From Streptomyces sp. ICC1 (GTDB lineage Bacteria; Actinomycetota; Actinomycetes; Streptomycetales; Streptomycetaceae), in assembly GCF_003287935.1 (NCBI RefSeq), contig NZ_CP030287.1, positions 3,748,267 through 3,812,266 of the forward strand: a stretch of 64,000 bases of DNA, written 5' to 3'. Of this stretch, positions 7,825-17,961 are shown piece after piece. Positions within the stretch are counted from its first letter, which is position 1. The number at the start of each line of letters is the position of its first letter. The translations under genes were made by a program, and so were the position numbers. The notes beneath the pieces were generated by a model. It was given only the letters and a program-made list of their open reading frames with translations. It searched no databases and was not told where the DNA came from.

Positions 7825-10278
7825 TCAGCTCGTTCCCCCGAGCCGGACCAGCAGCGGCGCGGCGCGCTCGCCCCGGACGGAGGTGAGCGAGAGCACGGCA
7901 TGGCCGGGGGGCACGGTGTTGGCGAGGGCGGACGCCGACCACCGCTCCCGCTCGACCTGCCGCACGGTGACGGCATCGGTGGTGACGGCCTTGCCGGTGA
8001 CCATCTTGCGCAGCGAGTGCAGGGCCCTGGTCATGGGGCGGTCGGCGTAGACCGTCCGGCTGGTGACGTCCCGCGTCTCGACCAGCTCGGTCCCCCAGGC
8101 GTCGGCGAACCACTTGCCGTCCCAGGTGGTGACCCCGGAGAACGCCACCCGGCAGCCGACCGCGCCGAGCAGCGGGGTGCGCAGCGGTTCCGGTACGTCG
8201 TCCAGGGTGCGCAGCGTGAGCAGGACCCCCGCGTTCGCCGAGCGCAGCCGCTGGACGCCGCGCACCGCCTCGGGCGTGAGGGTGCGCGAGGCGTCGTCGA
8301 AGGCGAGGAAGGCGAAGAGGGAGCGGTCGGTGCGCGCCGCGACCGAGGCGTTGAACTGGGCGAGGAGCAGCCGGGCCAGCAGTCGGGAGGCGTCGGCGTG
8401 GCCGCGCTCGGGCAGGTCGACGCGGACCCGCACGGGGTGTTCGAGGGCGCGCGGGGAGAAGGGCCGGCCGGCTCCGGTGGTGTCGAAGAAGCCGTGGAAG
8501 GCGGGCCGGTCGAGCAGGGCCACCCGATCGGCGAGGACGGGCCCCGGATCGCCGTGGGCCCCGTACTGGCGGGTCCGGGCGTCGAGCTCGCGCAGCATGG
8601 CCTGCCGGCCGGAGCGCTCCAGCACCTCGCGCAGTGCCTCGACCGCGGCCGGCCGGCCCTCGAGGAGTTCCCGCAGCTCGGCCACGGTGGGGAAGCGGCC
8701 GTACGCGGCCCGGAAGGGGCCGATGAGCTGCGCGAGGGCCGTCGCCGAGCGGCGTACGTCGATGCCGGGCAGGTCGCCGACGAAGGCCTCGGCGAGCAGC
8801 GAGGCCGCTTCGTCGGGGTCGGCGGCGCCGCCGTAGAGGTCGAGGTCGTGGACGGAGGCGGGGTCGCCGAGCCGGACGACGATGTCGTAGGCCTCGTCGG
8901 GCCCGAGCGGCGTCCCGGCCGCGGCGACGGTGATGACGGCGGCCTCGCCGGCGAGGGCCTGGAGCATCAGCGATTCGACGACCGGACGGACCAGCCGGGC
9001 GGTCTTGCCCGCTCCCGAAGGGCCGACGGCGAGCATCGAGGTCCCCAGGACGGCGGGGTCCAGGGCCAGGCCGGTCCCCCGGCGCTCGAAGGGGTTGGGT
9101 TCGGCGTCGGTGACGCTCCCGAGGCGGACCTGGCCGACGACGAGGTCGTGGCGGGCCGTGCGGACGGGCAGGTCGCGGGCTCCGGAGGGGTGGCCGCAGG
9201 CGGCGGCGCCCTTGTCCCGTACGGCCTGGACGAAGGCGGCGCGCCGCCCGGGGTCGGCCAGCACGGAGTCCCAGGCCCGCCGGATGCGCACGTGGTCGAC
9301 GTCGTTCATCCGCCCGGCGGCGGCTTCGGCGGCCAGCCGGTCGGCGGATTCCGGGAACCCGGCGGCGCGCAGCCGCGGCCAGTCGGCGGGGTCGTCCGCG
9401 AGGTCCGGCCCGGCCGGGTGGGCGGCGGGGGCTTCTGCGCCGGCGGGGCCGGCGAGGGCTCCGTGCACCAGTCCGGCCCAGTCGCCGAGCCGCCCGAAGA
9501 AGAGGATGACGGGGAGGTAGACCGCCGCGTAGAGGAGGTAGGTGACCAGCGAGCCGGCCGAGCCGCCGAGCTCCGCGTACGGCAGGTGCCCGAAGGCGAG
9601 GGGGTAGACCGGCAGGGTCTCGCTCACGATGAGCAGGGTCACGACGAGGGCGCCGATCAGGGCGCCGAGCGCGCGGTACCAGGGTCCGCGGGCCACGACG
9701 AGCCGGTCGAAGGCGGTCCGCCAGCCGCCGAGCCGGGCGAACCCGAAGAGGATCCCGCCGGTGACCAGCAGCTCGTAGAGCTCGGTCGCGGCCAGGCCCC
9801 GGTGGTCGACGGGCTCGCGCCGCAGCCCGTTGGTCCACCAGTCCTCGGGGGTGAAGAGGTCGAGCGGTACGCCCACCAGGGGCAGGGCCCCGCCCACGAA
9901 GAGGCGCCAGACCGCGAAGCAGATCACGAGCGAGATCGCGACCCGCTTGAGCAGGGAGGCGTCGGCCGCGTCGGGCCGGGGCGCGGCCGGGACGTAGGCG
10001 TGGCGCCAGACGCCGGGCCCCGCGTCCGGGCGGGGGACGCGCAGCCAGTCCGCGAGGGTGGGGCCCGCGGCCGGGGCCGCGCCCGGTGCCGCTGCCGGTC
10101 CCCCGGCCGGGGCGCGGCCCGGGGCCGCCGGGTCGTGTGCGGGCCTCGGCGGGAGGCCCGGCGGACCGGAAGGCGCCGGCGGCGCGGGCGGTCCCGGCGG
10201 CGCCGCCGGGCGGGGGACGTGCCCGGCGGCGCGCGGAGCCCGCTTCTCGTGCGTGCCGTGCGTGCCGTCGGTGTCCAT
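7825..10278 (-). CDS. Membrane-anchored P-loop ATPase, VirD4/FtsK-like
   Basis: An 817-residue protein with a Pro/Ala-rich disordered N-terminus (1-75), four predicted membrane spans (about 112-128, 155-175, 198-222 and 240-260) and a large cytoplasmic ATPase domain. Walker A is GPSGAGKT near residue 418, followed by a probable Walker B (LAFDD) near 656. The architecture (membrane segments, then an additional-strand ATPase) resembles coupling proteins of the VirD4/TraG/FtsK superfamily, but no secretion or conjugation genes are nearby. The stop at 7825 lies 139 bp before the PucR start. The family is conserved beside gabT in several Streptomyces as far as I recall; its function is undefined. 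The P-loop call is firm, the substrate is unknown. Confidence 0.8.
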   Translation of the reverse strand: MDTDGTHGTHEKRAPRAAGHVPRPAAPPGPPAPPAPSGPPGLPPRPAHDPAAPGRAPAGGPAAAPGAAPAAGPTLADWLRVPRPDAGPGVWRHAYVPAAPRPDAADASLLKRVAISLVICFAVWRLFVGGALPLVGVPLDLFTPEDWWTNGLRREPVDHRGLAATELYELLVTGGILFGFARLGGWRTAFDRLVVARGPWYRALGALIGALVVTLLIVSETLPVYPLAFGHLPYAELGGSAGSLVTYLLYAAVYLPVILFFGRLGDWAGLVHGALAGPAGAEAPAAHPAGPDLADDPADWPRLRAAGFPESADRLAAEAAAGRMNDVDHVRIRRAWDSVLADPGRRAAFVQAVRDKGAAACGHPSGARDLPVRTARHDLVVGQVRLGSVTDAEPNPFERRGTGLALDPAVLGTSMLAVGPSGAGKTARLVRPVVESLMLQALAGEAAVITVAAAGTPLGPDEAYDIVVRLGDPASVHDLDLYGGAADPDEAASLLAEAFVGDLPGIDVRRSATALAQLIGPFRAAYGRFPTVAELRELLEGRPAAVEALREVLERSGRQAMLRELDARTRQYGAHGDPGPVLADRVALLDRPAFHGFFDTTGAGRPFSPRALEHPVRVRVDLPERGHADASRLLARLLLAQFNASVAARTDRSLFAFLAFDDASRTLTPEAVRGVQRLRSANAGVLLTLRTLDDVPEPLRTPLLGAVGCRVAFSGVTTWDGKWFADAWGTELVETRDVTSRTVYADRPMTRALHSLRKMVTGKAVTTDAVTVRQVERERWSASALANTVPPGHAVLSLTSVRGERAAPLLVRLGGTS

Positions 10279-10520
10279 GTAACCCCTGCCCCCTGCCCGT
10301 TACCGCACTGTGCTGCGGGCTCAATCTAGTGGGCGCCGCCGTCCCGCGACCCGCACCCGGTCATGATCCACAAGACACGCCCCGATTCCCTCCTATGGCC
10401 GTCGCGGACAAGGACACGCGGGCACCACTCCCGAACGGAGCATGCAGGACCCCGCCTCGCGGGCCTAGCCTGCGGACAAAGACACAAGTGCGTCCGAAAA
10501 CACCCCCCAGGAGCCCCCCT

Positions 10521-11855
10521 ATGACCGCTGTCCCGCAGGAGCGCCGCATCGTCACCGCGATCCCCGGCCCCAAGTCGCAGGAGCTGCAGGCCCGCCGCCT
10601 TTCGACGGTGGCCGGCGGCGTGGGCTCCGTGCTCCCCGTCTTCACGGCCCGCGCGGGCGGCGGCATCATCGAGGACGTCGACGGCAACCGCATGATCGAC
10701 TTCGGCTCCGGCATCGCCGTGACCTCGGTCGGCGCCTCCGCCGAGGCCGTCGTGCGCCGCGCCACCGCGCAGCTCGCCGACTTCACCCACACCTGTTTCA
10801 TGGTCACCCCCTACGAGGGCTACGTGGAGGTCTGCGAGGCCCTCGCCGAGCTCACCCCGGGTGACCACGCCAAGAAGTCGGCGCTGTTCAACTCCGGCGC
10901 CGAGGCCGTCGAGAACGCCGTCAAGATCGCCCGTTCGTACACCAAGCGCCAGGCCGTCGTCGTCTTCGACCACGGCTACCACGGCCGTACGAACCTCACG
11001 ATGGCGCTGACCTCGAAGAACATGCCGTACAAGCAGGGCTTCGGCCCGTTCGCCCCCGAGGTCTACCGCGTCCCGGTCGCCTACGGCTACCGCTGGCCGA
11101 CCGGCGCCGAGAACTGCGGCCCCGAGGCCGCCGCCCAGGCGATCGACCAGATCTCCAAGCAGATCGGCGCCGACAACGTCGCCGCGATCATCATCGAGCC
11201 GGTCCTCGGCGAGGGCGGCTTCATCGAGCCGGCCAAGGGCTTCCTCCCGGCGATCGTGAAGTTCGCCAACGACAACGGCATCGTCTTCGTCGCCGACGAG
11301 ATCCAGTCCGGCTTCTGCCGCACCGGCCAGTGGTTCGCGTGCGAGGACGAGGGCATCGTCCCCGACCTGATCACGACCGCCAAGGGCATCGCGGGCGGTC
11401 TGCCGCTCGCCGCCGTGACCGGCCGCGCCGAGATGATGGACTCCGTGCACGGCGGCGGCCTGGGCGGTACGTACGGCGGCAACCCGGTGGCCTGCGCCGG
11501 TGCGCTCGGCTCCATCGAGACCATGAAGGAGCTCGACCTCAACGCCGCGGCGAAGAAGATCGAGTCCGTCATGAAGGCCCGTCTGACGGCCATGCAGGAG
11601 AAGTACGAGATCATCGGCGACATCCGCGGCCGCGGCGCCATGATCGCGATCGAGCTGGTGAAGGACCCCTCCTCCAAGACCCCGAACCCGGAGGCGGCCG
11701 GCGCGCTCGCCAAGGCCTGCCACGCCGAGGGCGTGCTCGTCCTCACCTGCGGCACCTACGGCAACGTGCTCCGCTTCCTTCCGCCGCTCGTCATCGGCGA
11801 TGACCTGCTGAATGAGGGTCTGGACGTCATCGAGGCCGCGTTCGCGGCGCTCTGA
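10521..11855 (+). CDS. gabT: 4-aminobutyrate aminotransferase
   Basis: PLP-dependent class III aminotransferase, 444 residues, converting 4-aminobutyrate and 2-oxoglutarate to succinate semialdehyde and glutamate. Visible marks are the cofactor segment FNSGAEAVENAVKIAR, the Asp of VFVADEIQSGFCRTG that contacts the pyridine nitrogen, and the Schiff-base lysine in TTAKGIAGG (Lys about 288). The ATG at 10521 has CAGGAG 7 nt upstream; the open frame extends upstream but is non-homologous. It is divergent from the membrane ATPase gene with a 242-bp shared control region. With the aldehyde dehydrogenase and the PucR regulator it would make the two-step GABA-to-succinate route. The assignment as GabT rather than an ornithine- or acetylornithine-type enzyme rests on close overall resemblance. 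Confidence 0.93.
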   Translation: MTAVPQERRIVTAIPGPKSQELQARRLSTVAGGVGSVLPVFTARAGGGIIEDVDGNRMIDFGSGIAVTSVGASAEAVVRRATAQLADFTHTCFMVTPYEGYVEVCEALAELTPGDHAKKSALFNSGAEAVENAVKIARSYTKRQAVVVFDHGYHGRTNLTMALTSKNMPYKQGFGPFAPEVYRVPVAYGYRWPTGAENCGPEAAAQAIDQISKQIGADNVAAIIIEPVLGEGGFIEPAKGFLPAIVKFANDNGIVFVADEIQSGFCRTGQWFACEDEGIVPDLITTAKGIAGGLPLAAVTGRAEMMDSVHGGGLGGTYGGNPVACAGALGSIETMKELDLNAAAKKIESVMKARLTAMQEKYEIIGDIRGRGAMIAIELVKDPSSKTPNPEAAGALAKACHAEGVLVLTCGTYGNVLRFLPPLVIGDDLLNEGLDVIEAAFAAL

Positions 11856-12020
11856 TCGAACGTCTGACACAAGCGGTAGAACGCGGGAGCACAATGCTCG
11901 ATCACTTCTCGATCACTACCGCGGGTAACGGTCGGGCGCTGTGAAGAACGTGTGGGGGGCCGATGGCGGGAGCGTTTTCCGGCTGTCGGTCCCCCTTTCG
12001 CTGCCGTACGGTTTCTGCAG

Positions 12021-12806
12021 ATGAGTGAGACACCCCGCTCCGGGGAAACCGGGAGCGACACCAGTACCGGGCTTCCCCAGCGCCGCACTGGGCATGCGTT
12101 CGCGCACACTCCTCACCGATCGGACGGCCGCTCGCCCCAAACCCCCCGGGGCGCCCGGCAACCCGATCCGGGCGGCCGTCCCGGAACCACCCCCCCTGTT
12201 CCGGGACGGCCGGCCATTCTCCTCGCCGCGCTCTGCGCCGCGCTCTTCGCCCTGATCACCTGGCAGGTCCTGGTGTCGGGCCCCCTGTTGACCCCGGACG
12301 CCCACCTCAGCCGCGCCCTCGTGCGCACCGTCCCGGACGCGGTCACCCAGCGCCTCTCCGACTTCGGCAACGTCCCGGTGGCCGTGCCCGTCCTGCTGCT
12401 CACGGTGCTCTACGCCGCCCGGCGCGGCGACCGCCGGGGCGCGGCGGCCGCGGCGGCGGCCATGGCCCTGGTGCCGGTCCTGGTCGTCCCGCTGAAGGAG
12501 TGGACCGGCCGGCCCGGCCCGCTGGAGCCCTGGGCCGCCGGCTACTACCCCTCGGGCCACACGGCCACGGCGTACGTGGCGTACACGGCCGCGGCCCTGC
12601 TCGTCGCCCCGCACCTGCGCCGGCGCCGCCGCTGGCCCCTGGCGCTCGCGGCCGCCCTCACCCTCCTGACGACGACGGGCCTGATCCTGCGCGGCTATCA
12701 CTGGCCCCTGGACGTCCTGGCCAGCCTCCTGATGTGCACGCCGCTCCTGCTCGCGGTGCGCGCCGTCATCCACCGCCGTTCCCGGCCGACCCCACCAGGG
12801 CGATGA
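12021..12806 (+). CDS. PAP2-family membrane phosphatase
   Basis: Integral membrane phosphatase of the PAP2/undecaprenyl-pyrophosphate phosphatase superfamily. All three signature motifs are present: KEWTGRP (motif 1), YYPSGHTATA (motif 2) and RGYHWPLDV (motif 3 with catalytic His and Asp). Five or six hydrophobic spans surround them after a disordered Pro/Gly-rich N-terminal segment. The ATG at 12021 is my choice; a GTG at 11952 would add 23 residues. Likely substrate is a lipid or isoprenoid pyrophosphate at the outer membrane face. The 3' end overlaps the convergent small membrane-protein gene by 41 bp. Confidence 0.87.
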   Translation: MSETPRSGETGSDTSTGLPQRRTGHAFAHTPHRSDGRSPQTPRGARQPDPGGRPGTTPPVPGRPAILLAALCAALFALITWQVLVSGPLLTPDAHLSRALVRTVPDAVTQRLSDFGNVPVAVPVLLLTVLYAARRGDRRGAAAAAAAMALVPVLVVPLKEWTGRPGPLEPWAAGYYPSGHTATAYVAYTAAALLVAPHLRRRRRWPLALAAALTLLTTTGLILRGYHWPLDVLASLLMCTPLLLAVRAVIHRRSRPTPPGR

Positions 12807-12939
12807 GCACCAGCAGGACGGCGGCGAGCATCGCGACGTCCCGGGGCTGCCAGCCCTGCTGGAGCGCGAGGACGAGGATCGCCGTCACCGCGTAGGGCCA
12901 GGAACGGCGCTTCTTCTCCTGCGGGTCGGGTGTGGTCAC
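12766..12939 (-). CDS. Small membrane protein, 57 aa
   Basis: A GTG at 12939 opens a 57-residue frame: a charged start (TTPDPQEKKRRSW) followed by two short hydrophobic segments (YAVTAILVLALQQGW and VAMLAAVLLVLIALVG). The charge pattern places the N-terminus in the cytoplasm. It runs tail-to-tail into the PAP2 gene and is divergent from the deaminase/SUKH-4 fusion gene. Longer upstream frame exists but does not look coding. The function is unknown; similar tiny proteins are common in Streptomyces. Confidence 0.6.
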   Translation of the reverse strand: MTTPDPQEKKRRSWPYAVTAILVLALQQGWQPRDVAMLAAVLLVLIALVGSAGNGGG

Positions 12940-13091
12940 TGGGGGCTCCCGGAGTCGGTTCGGCTGGAGGCTCCACGGTCGGCAGCGCCGCGGTTGTCCG
13001 CTGTGCCGGTTCGGCAAAGCCGCAGCTCGTCCGCCGGAATCGGGGACAATGCCGTGGTGTCCGGCTGGACAACGACGAGGGCGGGTGGGAA

Positions 13092-15230
13092 ATGGGGCGT
13101 CCACAGGGCGAGTTACGGGGGCGGACCGCGCAGGCCAACGCGCTGGCGCAGTGGCTCCGCACGGTGATCGGCCATGTTCCGGTACGCGAGTTGGAAGCCT
13201 CCCTGTACGTGGGCAAGAGCTCCTGGGCCGCCTACCGCAGCGGGAGCACCCTGATCACCGAGAAGCTGCTGGCCGAGGTCGTGGAGCGCTACATCCCCGA
13301 CCCGGCGATGCGCGAGCGGCAGCGGGCCGAGGGCCTGCGCCTGCTGGCCGAGGCCGAGGAGGCGGGACAGCACCTCAAGGACACGGGCCGGCAGGCCGTG
13401 CTCGTGGTGCGCGAACGGCCCCGCGAGCCGCTCGCGGTGGCGCTGCTCAGGCTCGACGACGCGCGGCTGCTGCAGATGGAGGCGGTGCGCAAGCTCGCCG
13501 ACTCCGAGAAGCAGTGCGCGCTGCTGGGCAGCACGGTGAAGGTCCTCCAGGACCGCTGCCTGGTGCTGGAGCAGGAGCGGGACCGCGCGCTGGAGGACCG
13601 GGCGCGGCTCCAGCGGGAGTTGGACCTGTCACTGGAGTACCGGCGGCAGGCCGGTGAGCAGTTGGAGCACGCCCGGCACGCCCGGTCGGCCGCGGAGCGG
13701 CTCGCGCTGACCGCCGACGAGCACGTGATGCGCGAGCGCATAGCCGTGGAGCGGCAGGCCGCCGATGCCACGCCGGCCGGGGATCCGGCGAACGCCCGGC
13801 GCGGCGCGGCCGGCGAGGACCTCGGGCTCGCTCCGCTCGACCAGATCGAGGCCGTTCTGCGCGCCTCCCGCGAGCAGTTGGAGGAGCAGGACGAGGAGCT
13901 CGACGACCTCCGCGGGCGCATGGGCGACGAGCGGGCGGAGAGCTCACAGGAGCCGCCCCCGATTGTCCGGGGATCGCTTCTGGACAACGAGATCACAGGT
14001 CAGCAGGGTGTTGTCCAGCCGGATCCGGTGGACGGGGCGGACGGGGCGGACCGGGCGGACACGGACGCGGGCTTCGACGTAGGCCCCGACTTCGACGTCG
14101 GCCCCGACTTCGACTTCGCACCGCCGGCCTGGTACACGCCGAAGGCGCGCACCCCTGCGCAGTCCGAAGCGGAAGCGGAAGCGGAACTCGAAGAGTTCAC
14201 GATCGACTACACGCCGCCCGCCTGGTACACCGCGGGGACACTGCCGCAGCCGGTGGCGCCGGTCTCCGGCCCCGGCCACCGGGCGGTGCTGCGCTACCGC
14301 GCCGCCGACGGCTCCGTACAGCACCTCGTCCGCCACTCGGCGCCGGGAGTCGCGCACCCCGAGTGGCAGCTCTTCCACGCGCTGCGCGTCCTGAACGTGG
14401 CTCCGGAGCGGGTGCTGGGACTGCACACCGAGCTGGAGCCCTGCGACCTGCCCGGCGGCTACTGCGCCCGGATGGTCCGCGAGACCTGGCCGCAGGCCCA
14501 CGTCTCGTACGACGTCCCGTACGGCGGGGACCTCCGGGGCCGCCAGGAGGGCATCCGGCGGCTACTGGCCTTCCCCGGCCGGGTCCGGACCGGTCCGGAC
14601 CCACGCCGGGAGCCGCTTCCGGGACCCCCGGACGTGCCCTCGGGATCGGGGGCCGAATCCGCCGCGCAGAAGGTGTGGGAGGTCTTCGCCCCGGAGAACA
14701 TCTTCCGCTTCGCCCTGGAGGACGCGTTGCGCGCGGGCGCGCCCGCGGTCGTCCGGGAGTACGTGGTGGCGGTGGGCCTGCCCCGGGACATGGGCCCGTT
14801 CTTCTGGTCCCAGCCCCAATCCGGGCGGCCCTGGCCCACCCTGGACGAGGTGGCGGCGCGCAGCGGCGTGCGCGCCCTCGACGGCCCGGCCGTCTCCCTC
14901 GTCGTGGGCCACGACTTCGGCAGGGCGCTGGGCGTCCAGTACGGAACCGCGCACATCGTGGCCGTACCGCTGGAAGCACAGGGGCAGGAGGGGCCTACGG
15001 AGCCGCAGCTCCCCCTGCAGTTCGTCAACTCGGGCCTGCCGGAGTTCGCGCACTGCATCGCGCTCCTCGGCAGGACGTGGCCGCTGCGCCAGGGCCTCAC
15101 CCCGGAGCAGGCGGGGCGCTGGGCCGGCGATTTCCAGGCCGCGCTCGTGGAGCTGGATCCCCCGGCGCTGGCCTCGCCGGAGAACTGGTGGTCCCTGCTG
15201 CTGGAGCAGATGTGGGACGGGCTGCTGTGA
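13092..15230 (+). CDS. HTH - coiled coil - nucleic acid/nucleotide deaminase-like - SUKH-4 fusion protein
   Basis: A 712-residue multidomain protein. Residues about 15-60 look like a helix-turn-helix region (VGKSSWAAYRSGSTLITEKLLAEVV). Residues about 105-290 are a long Arg/Glu/Leu coiled coil. An acidic linker contains the tandem FDVGPD repeat and two APPAWYT/TPPAWYT boxes (about 330-380). About 395-470 holds HTELEPCDLPGGYC, matching the zinc-binding HxE...PC...C pattern of toxin-type deaminases. About 552-710 (VVAVGLPRDMGPFF ... LQFVNSGLPEFAHCI) resembles SUKH-4 immunity proteins. Such domains come from polymorphic toxin systems, where SUKH proteins neutralise toxins. Here both sit in one chain with an HTH, so self-contained toxin/immunity or a signalling role is possible. 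The ATG at 13092 is the first before the HTH; GTG starts upstream cannot be excluded. Domain calls are by eye. Confidence 0.75.
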   Translation: MGRPQGELRGRTAQANALAQWLRTVIGHVPVRELEASLYVGKSSWAAYRSGSTLITEKLLAEVVERYIPDPAMRERQRAEGLRLLAEAEEAGQHLKDTGRQAVLVVRERPREPLAVALLRLDDARLLQMEAVRKLADSEKQCALLGSTVKVLQDRCLVLEQERDRALEDRARLQRELDLSLEYRRQAGEQLEHARHARSAAERLALTADEHVMRERIAVERQAADATPAGDPANARRGAAGEDLGLAPLDQIEAVLRASREQLEEQDEELDDLRGRMGDERAESSQEPPPIVRGSLLDNEITGQQGVVQPDPVDGADGADRADTDAGFDVGPDFDVGPDFDFAPPAWYTPKARTPAQSEAEAEAELEEFTIDYTPPAWYTAGTLPQPVAPVSGPGHRAVLRYRAADGSVQHLVRHSAPGVAHPEWQLFHALRVLNVAPERVLGLHTELEPCDLPGGYCARMVRETWPQAHVSYDVPYGGDLRGRQEGIRRLLAFPGRVRTGPDPRREPLPGPPDVPSGSGAESAAQKVWEVFAPENIFRFALEDALRAGAPAVVREYVVAVGLPRDMGPFFWSQPQSGRPWPTLDEVAARSGVRALDGPAVSLVVGHDFGRALGVQYGTAHIVAVPLEAQGQEGPTEPQLPLQFVNSGLPEFAHCIALLGRTWPLRQGLTPEQAGRWAGDFQAALVELDPPALASPENWWSLLLEQMWDGLL

Positions 15231-15341
15231 GCGCGTGACCGGACCGGACCCGACCGAACCCGACCGGGCCGGACCGAACCCGACCGGCCCGGACCGGGGC
15301 CCGTGCGCCCCGACCGGTCCGGTCACGGCCCGCTCCGGCCG

Positions 15342-17186
15342 TCAGGAGCCGAAGTAGGCGTCGAAGTTCTTCGAGAACTCCCAGTTGCCGAAGCGGTCCC
15401 AGTTGATCGACCAGGTCATCAGGCCGCGCAGGGCGGGCCAGGTGCCGTGCGTCTGGTACGACCCGCAGCTCGTGCCCGCCTTCTTCGTCAGGCAGTCCAG
15501 CGCCTTGGTCACCTCCGCCGGGGAGGTGTGGCCGTTGCCCGCGTTGGTCGTCGCCGGGAGGCCGATGGCGATCTGGTCGGCGCGCAGCGGCGGGAAGACG
15601 CGGGCGGTGTTGCCGGCGACCGGGAAGCCGGTGAGCAGCATGTCGGTCATGGCGATGTGGAAGTCGGCGCCGCCCATGGAGTGGTACTGGTTGTCGAGGC
15701 CCATGATCGAGCCCGAGTTGTAGTCCTGGACGTGGAGCAGGGTCAGGTCGTCGCGCAGGGCGTGGATGACCGGGAGGTACGCGCCGGCGCGCGGGTCCTG
15801 GCCGCCCCAGGGGCCGGAACCGTAGTACTGGTAGCCCAGCTGGACGAAGAAGGTCTCGGGGGCCATGGTCAGGATGAAGTCCGGGCCGTACTTGGCCTTG
15901 AGGGTCTTCACCGCGGATATGAGGTTGACGATCACCGGGGTGGTGGGGTCGCGGAAGTCGGTGTCGCCGGTGGCCAGGGAGAGGGAGTGGCCCTCGAAGT
16001 CGATGTCGAGGCCGTTGAGCCCGTACTCGTCGATGATCTTGCTGACGGAGGAGACGAAGGTGTCGCGGGCGGCCGTCGTGCCCAGCTGGACCTGGCCGTT
16101 CTGGCCGCCGATCGAGATCAGCACCTTCTTGCCGGCGGCCTGCTTGGCCTTGACGGCCGCCTTGAACTCGGCGGCCGATTCGACGTTCGGGCACTCGCTC
16201 GCCGGGCACAGCCGGAAGCGGATGTCGCCGGAGGTCACCGAGGTCGGCTCGCCGAAGGCCAGGTTGATGACGTCCCACGAGGCGGGCACGTCGGCCATCC
16301 GGACGTAGCCGGAGCCGTTGGCGAAGCTGGCGTGCAGGTAGCCGACCAGCGCGTGGGCGGGCAGGCCGGGGTTGCCCGGGTTGCCCCCTCCGTTCGGCGT
16401 GGTGAGCGCCGTGGCGGCGCTCTTCGGGGATTCGCCGGCCGCGTTCACCGCGCTGACCTGGAAGGAGTAGGTCGTGGAGGCGGTGAGGCCGGTGACCGTC
16501 GCCGAAGTGCCGGTGACCGTGGCCGGGTTCGCCCCGTCGCGGTAGACCTTGTACGAGGTGGCACCGGCCGCGGCCGACCAGGAGAGGTCGGCCGAGGTCG
16601 AGGAGGGCGCGGACGCCGTCAGGCCGGTGGGGGCGGCCGGGATCTGGGGCTGGCCGGGTCCCGAGCCGCCGGGGTCGGGGCCGACGAGGCTGACGTCGTC
16701 CGTGAACTGCGGCGGCTGGCCGTACCAGCCCTGCGTGTACACGGTGACCGAGGTGGTGGCCGCGCCGGTGCGGAAGCTCGTGCTCAGCTGCTTCCAGGTG
16801 CCCGGGGTCTGCGTCCAGGTCTGCACGTCCGTGGTCCCGGTGCCGGTCGCGCCGAGGTAGACGTACGCGCCCTGCACCCAGGCGGTCAGGGTGTAGGCGG
16901 AGTCGGGTTTGACGGTGACGGTCTGGGAGCAGCGGGCGTTGTCCTGTCCGGCCGGGGTGCCCTTGAGGGCGGAACTCCCGCCGTGGACGGGGGTGCTGAC
17001 GGCGGCTCCGCTGCCGGCCGTGCAGCTCCAGCCGTCGAGGCCGGCCTCGAAGCCGCCGTTGCGGACGAGGTCGGCGTCGGCCGCCGCGGCCTGCGGGCCG
17101 ACGGCGAGGAGGCCGGCCGCCCCGAGGGCGGCGGCGGTAAGGAGGGAGAGGACCGAGCGTCTGGCGGTGCTTCGGGTGGGGCGCAC
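15342..17186 (-). CDS. Secreted GH18 chitinase with carbohydrate-binding and fibronectin III domains
   Basis: Secreted endo-chitinase, 614 residues. A twin-Arg-adjacent signal sequence ([22 protein letters not shown], broken by AAA at about 33) leads into a carbohydrate-binding module ([14 protein letters not shown] ... FTDDVSLVG), a fibronectin type III domain ([10 protein letters not shown] ... ALTTP) and a GH18 barrel. The catalytic DxxDxDxE motif appears as GLDIDFEG near residue 395, with Glu as proton donor. The GTG start at 17186 is supported by GGAGG five bases upstream; an ATG-initiated reading further upstream has no site. It is divergent from ureG with only 79 bp between starts. I see no DasR-type palindrome in that gap, though many Streptomyces chitinases have one. 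Confidence 0.93.
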   Translation of the reverse strand: MRPTRSTARRSVLSLLTAAALGAAGLLAVGPQAAAADADLVRNGGFEAGLDGWSCTAGSGAAVSTPVHGGSSALKGTPAGQDNARCSQTVTVKPDSAYTLTAWVQGAYVYLGATGTGTTDVQTWTQTPGTWKQLSTSFRTGAATTSVTVYTQGWYGQPPQFTDDVSLVGPDPGGSGPGQPQIPAAPTGLTASAPSSTSADLSWSAAAGATSYKVYRDGANPATVTGTSATVTGLTASTTYSFQVSAVNAAGESPKSAATALTTPNGGGNPGNPGLPAHALVGYLHASFANGSGYVRMADVPASWDVINLAFGEPTSVTSGDIRFRLCPASECPNVESAAEFKAAVKAKQAAGKKVLISIGGQNGQVQLGTTAARDTFVSSVSKIIDEYGLNGLDIDFEGHSLSLATGDTDFRDPTTPVIVNLISAVKTLKAKYGPDFILTMAPETFFVQLGYQYYGSGPWGGQDPRAGAYLPVIHALRDDLTLLHVQDYNSGSIMGLDNQYHSMGGADFHIAMTDMLLTGFPVAGNTARVFPPLRADQIAIGLPATTNAGNGHTSPAEVTKALDCLTKKAGTSCGSYQTHGTWPALRGLMTWSINWDRFGNWEFSKNFDAYFGS

Positions 17187-17265
17187 AACTGCCTCCGGTA
17201 CATGGGGGGATGGAGCCAGGCCGCGAAGGGGGATCCGGCTCCGAGCCACCCCCCAAGGAGCCCCC

Positions 17266-17957
<692 letters not shown>

Positions 17958-17961
<4 letters not shown>

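Noticed and set aside
7825..10278. Conjugative element based on the VirD4/FtsK-like ATPase
   Set aside because: No relaxase, integrase, spread genes or attachment repeats are near it and the surrounding genes look like core genome.
17187..17265. DasR (dre) site before the chitinase gene
   Set aside because: No TGGTCTAGACCA-like palindrome exists in the 79-bp gap.
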